Positions 51,485 through 58,448 of a stretch of 64,000 nt of DNA are shown in pieces. Position 1 is the stretch's first letter, and each line of letters begins with the position of its first letter. Under the pieces are notes generated by a model. That model made no database searches. It saw only the letters and a program-made list of their open reading frames with translations, and was not told where the DNA came from. Made by a program: the position numbers and the translations under genes. The stretch is from assembly GCA_001647635.1 (NCBI GenBank), contig CP014761.1:3348001-3412000 (forward strand). Reading direction: 5' to 3'. Source of the stretch: Leifsonia xyli (GTDB taxonomy: Bacteria > Actinomycetota > Actinomycetes > Actinomycetales > Microbacteriaceae).

Positions 51485-52555
51485 TCAGGTCAGCACGTCG
51501 CCGAGGTCGTACGCGATCGGACGGTCCAGCTGCTCGAAGGTGCACGAGCGCGCCTCGCGGTCCGGCCGCCAGCGTTCGAACTGCGCGGTGTGCCGGAACC
51601 GCATCCCCTCCATCTGGTCGTAGCGCACCTCCAGCACCCGCTCGGGGCGCAGCCGCACGAACGACACGTCCTTGCTGCCCGAGAACCGGCTGCGGTCCGT
51701 CTCGCCGGTGATCGTCTCGCCGTTCTCGTCGCGCTCCACAAGCGGGTCCAGCTCGTCGATGAGGGCGAGCCGCTTGGCGTCGGTGAACGCCGACACCCCG
51801 CCGACGTTGAAGAGGCGGCCGTCGTCGCCGTACAGGCCGACCAGCAGCGAGCCCACCCCGCGTCCGCTGGTGTGGATGCGGTAGCCGAGCGCGACCACAT
51901 CCGCCGTCCGATGGTGCTTGATCTTCAGCATGGTGCGCTTGTTCGGCGCGTAGGCGCCGGCGAACGGCTTGGCGACCACGCCATCCAGCCCGGCGCCCTC
52001 GAACTCCTCCAGCCAGCGCTGCGCCGTCTCCTGGTCGGTCGTCGTGCGCGTCAGCTCGATCGGGGCGGGCAGGTCGCCGGCGAACTCCTCCAGCGCCGCG
52101 CGGCGCTCGGCGAACGGGCGGTCGACATAGGACTCGTCGCCGATCGCCAGCAGGTCGAAGGCGACGAACGTGGCCGGGGTCTGCTCGGCCAGCATGTTCA
52201 CGCGGCTGGCGGCGGGATGGATGCGCTGCGACAGCGCCTCCCAGTCCAGCCGCTGCCTCCCCGGCTCGCCGGTCGGCACGATGATCTCGCCGTCGAGCAC
52301 GCACGGCCCCGGCAGGATGCGGCGGAACGCGTCCACCAGCTCCGGGAAGTAGCGGGTCAGCATCTTGGAGCCGCGGCTGCCGATCTGCACGTCGCCGATC
52401 GTGCCGTCGCCGGCGTCCTCCGCGTAGACGATCGCGCGAAAGCCGTCCCACTTCGGCTCGTAGCTCAGGCCTCCGGCGACGCTGTCGGGCGCCGGCACGG
52501 CGGGGACCGCCTTCGCGAGCATCGGGGCGATGGGGGAGGAGGCGGAGGGCTGCAT
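51485..52555 (-). CDS. ligC: ATP-dependent DNA ligase
   Basis: 356 residues from the ATG at 52555. The adenylation-site lysine is in Y-E-P-K-W-D-G-F-R (about 33-41). Later nucleotidyl-transferase motifs are L-D-G-E-I-I-V (about 87-93), F-D-L-L (about 135-138), D-G-V-V-A-K (about 196-201) and L-K-I-K. The OB-fold domain with V-S-F-V-R-L-R-P-E-R-V-L-E-V-R is at the end. It seals nicks in NHEJ-type repair, probably with the LigD-type polymerase encoded convergently 3 bases away. The gene symbol is by analogy and could be ligD-ligase instead. Confidence 0.82.
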   Translation of the reverse strand: MQPSASSPIAPMLAKAVPAVPAPDSVAGGLSYEPKWDGFRAIVYAEDAGDGTIGDVQIGSRGSKMLTRYFPELVDAFRRILPGPCVLDGEIIVPTGEPGRQRLDWEALSQRIHPAASRVNMLAEQTPATFVAFDLLAIGDESYVDRPFAERRAALEEFAGDLPAPIELTRTTTDQETAQRWLEEFEGAGLDGVVAKPFAGAYAPNKRTMLKIKHHRTADVVALGYRIHTSGRGVGSLLVGLYGDDGRLFNVGGVSAFTDAKRLALIDELDPLVERDENGETITGETDRSRFSGSKDVSFVRLRPERVLEVRYDQMEGMRFRHTAQFERWRPDREARSCTFEQLDRPIAYDLGDVLT

Positions 52556-52602
52556 GCTCCGATCATGCCGCGAACCCCCGACCTCCGGAAGGGATGCGAA
52601 GG

Positions 52603-52621
52603 TTAGGTGAGCCTCACCTAT
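52603..52621 (+). promoter_or_regulatory. DtxR/IdeR iron box
   Basis: ttaggtgagcctcacctat: perfect 8-bp arms around one central base, matching the iron-box consensus (ttaggttaggctaacctaa) closely. It overlaps a -10-like tatagt (52619-52624) and lies 13 bases before the ATG of the siderophore-interacting protein, so iron-loaded repressor would block transcription. Confidence 0.82.
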
Positions 52622-52634
52622 AGTGGAAGGCGAG

Positions 52635-53080
52635 ATGTACCGTCCCGACCACGCCACCCACACCGCCTCGACCGCGCACGCGGACGACCGCGTCCAGTTC
52701 CTCGTCGTCGGCGACGAGACGTCGCTGGCGGAGTTGGAGGCGGAGCTCGCGCTGCTGCCGCTATGCGCCCGCGGGAGGGTGTTCGTCGAGGTCGCCGACG
52801 ACTCCCAGATCGTCCCTCTGGCGACGCCGCTGCGGATGACCGTCACCTGGCTGGCGCGCTCCCAGCGCACCGGACGACCCGGAACCGGCGAGCGGTGCGC
52901 CCACGGCGAGGCCGGCGCCCGCGCGGTGCGAGCCTGGTGCGACGAGATGCTGTGCGACGGCCCTGGCGAGACCCGCGCCATCGTGACCGGCGCCTTCACG
53001 CTCGCCACCGAGGTGCGCGACCACCTCCTCCACACCGTCGGCATGGCCCCCGCCGCCGTCTCCGCCCCGCGGGCCGCTAA
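52635..53080 (+). CDS. SIP-domain (siderophore-interacting) protein; probable frameshift at the 3' end
   Basis: 148 residues if repaired, from the ATG at 52635. It matches the C-terminal SIP domain of siderophore-interacting flavoproteins (L-V-V-G-D-E-T-S-L-A at about 21-30, V-T-W-L-A-R, then R-A-I-V-T-G-A-F-T-L-A-T-E-V-R); the FAD-binding half is absent. As given, the frame runs through the intergenic repeats and antisense to the SDR up to 54077. Adding a G to the G3 run at 53071-53073 yields A-P-R-G-R and the TAA at 53078. An iron box sits over the promoter, so it is an iron-starvation gene. Confidence 0.72.
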
Positions 53081-53101
53081 CCGCCGCCCGCGTGCCCATC
53101 C

Positions 53102-53216
53102 ATGGGTCGCAACACGCCGTTATCCGCGCCTCTTAACGGCGTGTTGCGTCCCATCGATGATGGAGTTGACGCAACACGCCGTGCGGCGGACCGGCGGTAC
53201 GGCGTGTTGCGTCAAC
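53102..53216. repeat. Pair of long inverted repeats sharing the motif cgcaacacgccgt
   Basis: Two hairpin-forming units stand side by side. Unit 1 (53102-53154) has 21-bp arms with one mismatch; unit 2 (53165-53216) has perfect 18-bp arms around a 16-base loop. All four arms contain cgcaacacgccgt or its complement, so the 13-mer occurs four times in alternating orientation. The pair lies between the ends of two convergent genes. It resembles REP-type elements and could also terminate transcription from both sides. Confidence 0.75.
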
Positions 53217-53225
53217 CAGAGCGGA

Positions 53226-54071
53226 TCAGGCGGGCGTGGTGAGGCCGACGAGGGACTCGGAGGCGGCCCAGAGGTCGCGGCCGAGCTGCGCGTTGCGCGC
53301 CTGCGGGTTGGTGCGGCCGTTGGCGGTCAGCCGGTCGAAGTAGGTGCCGCTGGGCGCGCCCACCGGCGCCGGTCCGGCGAGGTACAGCAGGGGCGCCGCG
53401 CCCGCCTCGACGGGAATGCCGAACGTGCTCCGCGTCACCAGGTGCCCGAAGCGGATGAGCGGCGACGAGTTGCCGAAGTTGGTGGCGATGGTGCCGGGAT
53501 GGAACGAGTACGCGGTCACGCCCGTCCCGGTCAGCTGCTCCGCCAGCTCGGCGGCGAACAGGATGGTCGCCAGCTTCGCCGTGCCGTACGCCCGCCAGCC
53601 GCCCTGCCACGGCCGCTTCTCCCAGTCGAGGTCATCGACGCGGAGCTGCCCGAACCGGTTGGCGAGGCTCGCGGTGGACACGACCCGGACATCCCGCCCC
53701 GCCGCGGCCGTCTCCAGAAGCCGCGGACGCAGCAGCGCCGTCAGCAGGAACGGCGCGAGGTGGTTCGCCTGGATGGTGCGCTCGTGCCCGTCGACCGTGA
53801 GCTCGCGCTCGTGGTTGAGACCGCCCGCGTTGTTGGCGAGCACGTCGATCGTGTCGTAGCGGTCGAGCAGCGCGGCGGCGAGGGCGCGCACGTCGTCGAG
53901 CCGCTCGAAGTCGGCGAGGAACGGGGTGGCGCCGATCCGTTCGGCGACCGCGCGCGTGCGCTCGGGGTTGCGGCCGACGACAGCGACCTCGTCTCCGGCC
54001 GCCGCGAGCTGCTCGGCGGCCACCACGCCGATGCCGGAGCTCGCCCCTGTGATCACGATGGTGCGCGTCAT
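53226..54071 (-). CDS. Short-chain dehydrogenase
   Basis: 281 residues from the ATG at 54071, which overlaps the upstream stop (ATGA). NAD(P) motif T-G-A-S-S-G-I-G at about 8-15, N-N-A-G at about 80-83, V-S-T-A-S near 131-135 and Y-G-T-A-K at about 160-164. It resembles the retinol-dehydrogenase/WWOX-type subgroup. Coupled with the small HExxH protein upstream; substrate unknown. Confidence 0.88.
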   Translation of the reverse strand: MTRTIVITGASSGIGVVAAEQLAAAGDEVAVVGRNPERTRAVAERIGATPFLADFERLDDVRALAAALLDRYDTIDVLANNAGGLNHERELTVDGHERTIQANHLAPFLLTALLRPRLLETAAAGRDVRVVSTASLANRFGQLRVDDLDWEKRPWQGGWRAYGTAKLATILFAAELAEQLTGTGVTAYSFHPGTIATNFGNSSPLIRFGHLVTRSTFGIPVEAGAAPLLYLAGPAPVGAPSGTYFDRLTANGRTNPQARNAQLGRDLWAASESLVGLTTPA

Positions 54072-54448
54072 CGGTAGCCGCCCTTCTCGAGGCCCGCCTC
54101 GATCTCGAATCGGTTCTGCAGCGGGTCGCGCCCCGCCACGAGGTACAGGAACGGGAACAGCATCCCGTACCGCTGCCACTGCCGCTTGTGCACGGCCTCG
54201 TGCTCGAGCACGTCGTCGCTGACGTTGTGGTCGGTGAGGTAGACGCCGCCGACGCACGAGCCGCCGCGGCCGAAGGTGCGCTTCGGCATCCCGCGGAACA
54301 CCGTGAGCCCGGCCCGTCGCTCGATCCGCCCGGTGCTCCAGAGGAAGCCCCAGGCGTGGCCGACCGCGGTCGCGTAGAGGTACCCTGCACGACTCAACGG
54401 CGAATCAAGCAGGACGCGACCCACAAAAGTCCGGTCGAATCCCGTCAT
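54068..54448 (-). CDS. Small HExxH-containing protein
   Basis: 126 residues from the ATG at 54448. It contains E-H-E-A-V-H-K-R-Q-W-Q-R-Y (about 83-95), an H-E-x2-H motif as in zinc metalloproteases, and a nearby hydrophobic stretch (M-L-F-P-F-L-Y-L-V-A). Protease activity is possible but unproven, as the third ligand is not clear. Similar proteins in relatives are mislabelled Fe-S oxidoreductase. It is coupled at both ends by ATGA overlaps to a flavoprotein and an SDR. Confidence 0.65.
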   Translation of the reverse strand: MTGFDRTFVGRVLLDSPLSRAGYLYATAVGHAWGFLWSTGRIERRAGLTVFRGMPKRTFGRGGSCVGGVYLTDHNVSDDVLEHEAVHKRQWQRYGMLFPFLYLVAGRDPLQNRFEIEAGLEKGGYR

Positions 54449-55896
54449 TCGGTGGGCCGGCCGTACGTCTCGAGCAGCCGCAGCCACACCTCGCTGACCG
54501 TGGGATAGGACGGCACGGCGTGCCAGAGGCGGCTCAACGGCACCTCGCCCACGACGGCCACCGTCGCCGAGTGCAGCAGCTCGCCGACGTCCTGCCCGAC
54601 GAACGTCACACCGAGGACGACGCCGCGGTCCTCGTCCACGACCATCCGCGCCTTTCCGGTGTAGCCGTCCGCGACGACGTGCGCGCCGGAGACGCTGCCG
54701 ATGTCGTAGTCGACCACGCGGATGCGGTACCCGGCCTTCTCGGCGCGCGCGGCGGTCAGCCCGACGGACGCGACCTCGGGGTCGGTGAAGGTCACCTGCG
54801 GGACCGCCTGGTGGTCGGCGGTCGCCACATACGTGCCCCACGGCTCCAGAGACACGTCCCGTCCGTGCGCGCGGGCGGCGATCGCGTCGCCGGCGGCCCG
54901 CGCCTGGTACTTGCCCTGGTGCGTGAGCAGCGCCCGATGATTGACATCGCCCACGCCGTACAGCCAGCCGCCGTCGACCGGCCGGCCGTCGGCTCCGAGC
55001 ACCCGCATGCTGTCGTCGACGTCGAGCCAGGCGCCGTCCTCCAGCCCGAAGGCGTCCAGGCCGATCCCGAAGGTGCGAGGCAGACGGCCGGTCGCGACGA
55101 GGAACTCGTCCGTCTCGACCACCGTTCCGTCGTCGAGCCGGATGCGGAAGCCGTCCTCGTCCGTGCGCTCCACGCTCTCGGTCTTCGCGTCGAGGTGGAG
55201 GGTGACGCCCAACTCCTTCAGGGATGCCTCGACCAGCTCGCCCGCGAACGGCTCCTCGCCGCCGAGCAGCCCGCTCCGCGCGATCAGGTGCACCTCGGTG
55301 CCGAAACCGGCGTACGCGGTCGCCATCTCGGTCGCGACCACGCCGCCGCCGAGGATCGCGAGCGACACCGGCACGCGCTGCGCGCTGGTCGCCTCCCGGC
55401 TCGACCACGGCTCGCTCTCGCGCAGGCCCGGGATGTCCGGCATCAGGGCGGCCGACCCGGTCGAGACGGCGACGGCGTGCTTCGCCCGGAGCACTGTGAC
55501 CGTGCCGTCCTCGGCGGTCACCGTCACCTCCTTAGGCGCGGTGATGACGCCCCAGCCGCGCACCAGCTCGATGCCCGCGCCGTTCAGCCACTCGACCTGG
55601 CCGGCGTCGTCCCAGTTGCTCGTCATATAGTCCCGGCGCTTGAGCACGGCCGCGACGTCCAGCGGGCCGGTGACCGCCTCCCGCGTGCCGCCCACCCGCT
55701 GTGCCGCGCGCAGCAGGGCGCCGCTCCGCAGCAGCGTCTTGGAGGGCATGCACGCCCAGTACGAGCATTCGCCGCCGACCAGCTCGGATTCGACGATCAC
55801 CGTCTTCAGCCCGCCCTGCGCGGCGCGGTCCGCGACGTTCTCGCCGACCGCACCCGCCCCGATCACGATGACGTCGTAGTCCCGGGTCTCGCTCAT
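54445..55896 (-). CDS. NAD(P)/FAD-dependent disulfide reductase (lipoamide-dehydrogenase-like)
   Basis: 483 residues. FAD motif I-V-I-G-A-G-A-V-G at about 10-18; redox-active cysteines in G-G-E-C-S-Y-W-A-C-M-P-S-K (about 41-53); NAD motif L-G-G-G-V-V-A-T-E around 184-192; and the second FAD motif with D at V-G-D-V. The C-C spacing of four residues is as in the family. The C-terminal interface domain is present but lacks the usual H-x-H-P-T; it has H-A-V-P-S-Y-P-T-V-S-E. It may act on mycothiol-type or other disulfides rather than lipoamide. Confidence 0.85.
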   Translation of the reverse strand: MSETRDYDVIVIGAGAVGENVADRAAQGGLKTVIVESELVGGECSYWACMPSKTLLRSGALLRAAQRVGGTREAVTGPLDVAAVLKRRDYMTSNWDDAGQVEWLNGAGIELVRGWGVITAPKEVTVTAEDGTVTVLRAKHAVAVSTGSAALMPDIPGLRESEPWSSREATSAQRVPVSLAILGGGVVATEMATAYAGFGTEVHLIARSGLLGGEEPFAGELVEASLKELGVTLHLDAKTESVERTDEDGFRIRLDDGTVVETDEFLVATGRLPRTFGIGLDAFGLEDGAWLDVDDSMRVLGADGRPVDGGWLYGVGDVNHRALLTHQGKYQARAAGDAIAARAHGRDVSLEPWGTYVATADHQAVPQVTFTDPEVASVGLTAARAEKAGYRIRVVDYDIGSVSGAHVVADGYTGKARMVVDEDRGVVLGVTFVGQDVGELLHSATVAVVGEVPLSRLWHAVPSYPTVSEVWLRLLETYGRPTE

Positions 55897-55980
55897 GCCT
55901 TCTCCTCGGTTCCGCGGCTCGCGCCGCTCCTGATTGTTCGTCGTCTGGGCTTGTTCGTCGTGTGGGAGCGATCGGATCGC

Positions 55981-56766
55981 TCAGCGGCCCACGAACTGCG
56001 CCTCGGTCCGCGTCAGGAACGCCTCCATGCCGATCCGCGCGTCCTCGCTGCCGACCAGGCGGACCAGCGCCGGCTGCAGCTCGGCCTCGGCCGCCGCATC
56101 CCCGTCGCGCACTGCGCGCTTGGCGTTCGCGAGGGCGGCCTGCACCGCGAGCGGCGCCTGGGCGGCGACGCGCTCGGCGAGCTCCAGCGCGCGGTCGAAC
56201 TGCGCTCCGTCGTCGACGACCTCCTGCACGAGGCCGAGCCGGTGCGCCTCGGCGGCGTCGAACAGGTCGCCAGTGAGGATGTAGCGCATCGCGTTCCCCC
56301 AGCCCACCGCCCGCGGGAAGCGCAGCGTCGCGCCGCCGAACGGCAGGATGCCGCGCGTGACCTCGATCTGGCCGAAGCGCGTCCCGGCGGCGGCCACGAC
56401 GATGTCGGAGGCCAGCATCAGCTCGATGCCCAGGGTCAGGCACGTGCCCTGCACGGCGATCACGACCGGCTTGGTGAGCTGCCGCCCCGACACCTGCCAC
56501 GGGTCGATGCCGTGCTCGCCCACGAACGACAGGCCGTCTCGACCGATGCGAGGGCCCAGGTCGGCGAGATCCAGCCCGGCGGTGAAGTGGTCGCCGACGG
56601 CGTGGACCAGCCCGACCCGCAGCTCCGGGTCGCGCTCCAGCTCGCCGTACGCGTCGGCCAGCTGGGAGAGCAGCTCGAAGTCGGCGGCGTTGCGCTTCTC
56701 GGGGCGGTTGAGGCCGATCAGCAGGATGTGGCCCCGCCGCTCGACGAGGATCTTGGACTCGCTCAT
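55981..56766 (-). CDS. Enoyl-CoA hydratase/isomerase family protein
   Basis: 261 residues from the ATG at 56766. Crotonase fold: N-R-P-E-K-R-N-A at about 21-28, the oxyanion region F-T-A-G-L-D-L-A around 62-69, and G-x2-L-T-L-G-I-E-L-M-L-A-S-D at about 107-121. The second catalytic glutamate is replaced by a G-I-L-P-F-G-G-A-T segment, so the reaction may differ from hydration of enoyl-CoA. It is 84 bases from the flavoprotein gene on the same strand. Confidence 0.85.
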   Translation of the reverse strand: MSESKILVERRGHILLIGLNRPEKRNAADFELLSQLADAYGELERDPELRVGLVHAVGDHFTAGLDLADLGPRIGRDGLSFVGEHGIDPWQVSGRQLTKPVVIAVQGTCLTLGIELMLASDIVVAAAGTRFGQIEVTRGILPFGGATLRFPRAVGWGNAMRYILTGDLFDAAEAHRLGLVQEVVDDGAQFDRALELAERVAAQAPLAVQAALANAKRAVRDGDAAAEAELQPALVRLVGSEDARIGMEAFLTRTEAQFVGR

Positions 56767-56776
56767 GCTGCCCACG

Positions 56777-57643
56777 CTAGCGCGCCGCAGCCGGGTCGCC
56801 GGTCGGGCCGGTCAGCGCTCCGAGGATGCGCAGGATGACGGGGAGGTCGCGCGTCGCCGCATCGGGCGACTCGGGGGCGAACTCCATGAGGCCGGCGCCG
56901 ACCAGGTCGAACCGGCGCCGCAGCGCCCGGATCGCCTCCGTCAGCCGATCGGGCTGCACCCCGAACGGCTCGGGATACCCGATCCCGTCGATCGCGGAGG
57001 GGTCGAGCACATCGAGGTCGACGTGCAGATAGACGGCCGTCGCCCCGGTGGCCGCGACCGCGTTCACGATCGCGTCCGGGTCGTCGAACTCGCCCGGCGC
57101 GACCACCCGGATGTCCTGGCCGGTCACGAAGGCGGACTCGCCGTCGTCGAGCGCACGCGTCCCGGCCAGCACCAGCTGCGCCGCCGCCAGGCGGTTCGAC
57201 TCCGTCGAGGCGAGCCCGTCCGGTCCGTCGCCGAGCAGCGCGCGCAGCACCATCCCGTGGAACGCGCCGGACGGCGACGAGTCCACGTCGTTGAGGTCGC
57301 TGTGCGCGTCGAACCACACCACCGCGACGTTGCCGGCGGGATGCGACGCCAGCACGTGCTGCACGGCCGCGAGCTCCACACCGCAGTCGCCGCCGATCGT
57401 GACCACCGGCTCCTCGAGCAGCGCCAGCTCGGCCTCCGTGGCCTCCCGCACCGCGGCCAGCGAGGAGAACCGGTTGACCCCGGTCCCGAGCGACTCGCCG
57501 GCCGCCGCCGGCACCGGCACCTGGTGGGTGCGGGCGCCGGGCAGGTCGCCGCGGATGGCCTCCGCGCCGTCGATCAGGCGCATCGCCCGCGACGATCCGG
57601 AGCCCTGCCACTGCGGCACGACGAGGAAGGACGCGCCGCTCAC
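56777..57643 (-). CDS. Arginase/agmatinase family protein
   Basis: 288 residues from the GTG at 57643, overlapping the PspA stop by GTGA. Manganese-binding motifs: G-G-D-C at about 88-91, F-D-A-H-S-D at about 113-118 and H-V-D-L-D-V-L-D at about 202-209. The G-G-D-H of true arginases is G-G-D-C here. Other relatives act on formiminoglutamate or guanidino compounds. Operon with PspA and a TPM-domain protein; the connection is unclear. Confidence 0.82.
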   Translation of the reverse strand: MSGASFLVVPQWQGSGSSRAMRLIDGAEAIRGDLPGARTHQVPVPAAAGESLGTGVNRFSSLAAVREATEAELALLEEPVVTIGGDCGVELAAVQHVLASHPAGNVAVVWFDAHSDLNDVDSSPSGAFHGMVLRALLGDGPDGLASTESNRLAAAQLVLAGTRALDDGESAFVTGQDIRVVAPGEFDDPDAIVNAVAATGATAVYLHVDLDVLDPSAIDGIGYPEPFGVQPDRLTEAIRALRRRFDLVGAGLMEFAPESPDAATRDLPVILRILGALTGPTGDPAAAR

Positions 57644-58389
57644 CCCTCGGAACCCGACGTGACGGACTGCTGAGCGCCGCCGCCGGCCTTCAGGGCCGCG
57701 AGCCGCGCATCCACCTCGGTCAGCTCCCCGAGGTCGTCGAGCTGCTCGAACTGCGCGTCGAGGCTGGAGGCGGCGAGCTCCTGCTGGCCGCGCACCCGGG
57801 CCTCCTCGCGGCGGATCTTCTCCTCGAAGCGGGAGACCTCGCTGGTCGGGTCCATGATGTCGACGCTCTTGACCGCGTCGATGACCTGGGCCTGCGCCTG
57901 GGCGCTCTTGGCCCGGGCGATCAGCTCGGCGCGCTTGCTCTTCAGCTGCTCCAGCTTCTCCTTCATCTGGTTGAGCCCGTTCTTGAGCTTCTCGACCACC
58001 TCGGTCTGCGCGGCGATCTGCGGCTCGGCGGCCTTCGCCTCGTTCTCCGACGAGATCTGGCGCTGGATGGCCACCTTGGCCAGGTTGTCGAACTTGTCCG
58101 CATCCGCGGTGTTCCCGGATGCGCGGAACTGATCGGCCTGCCGGCTCGCGGCCAGCGCCTTGTCGCCCCACTCGGCGGCGGCCTCGACATCCTCGCGGTG
58201 GTCGTCCTCGAGGAGCCGCAGGTTGCCGATGGTCTCCGCGATGGCGCTCTCGGCGTCGGCGATGCTGTTGGTGAAGTCGCGGACCATCTGGTCGAGCATC
58301 TTCTCCGGGTCCTCCGCCTGATCGAGGAGGGCGTTGATGTTCGCCCGCAACAACTGCGAGATCCGCCCGAAGATGGACTGCTTCGCCAT
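57640..58389 (-). CDS. pspA: PspA/IM30 family protein
   Basis: 249 residues. Classic PspA start A-K-Q-S-I-F-G-R-I-S-Q-L-L-R-A-N-I-N-A-L-L-D at about 2-23 with the amphipathic helix, followed by coiled-coil hairpins (about 25-220) and a short disordered end. It binds stressed membranes as an ESCRT-III-like scaffold. It is preceded on the same strand by a TPM-domain membrane protein (58449-60512), which probably works with it. Confidence 0.9.
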   Translation of the reverse strand: MAKQSIFGRISQLLRANINALLDQAEDPEKMLDQMVRDFTNSIADAESAIAETIGNLRLLEDDHREDVEAAAEWGDKALAASRQADQFRASGNTADADKFDNLAKVAIQRQISSENEAKAAEPQIAAQTEVVEKLKNGLNQMKEKLEQLKSKRAELIARAKSAQAQAQVIDAVKSVDIMDPTSEVSRFEEKIRREEARVRGQQELAASSLDAQFEQLDDLGELTEVDARLAALKAGGGAQQSVTSGSEG

Positions 58390-58448
58390 GTGCTCTTCCT
58401 TTCGCTCCCGCCCGCGATGGGCGCTTGTAAGGTCTGTCGTGGGTGTGT

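Noticed and set aside
53102..53216. CRISPR array
   Set aside because: The repeated motif alternates in orientation and forms two hairpins; there are no direct repeats with regular unique spacers and no cas genes.
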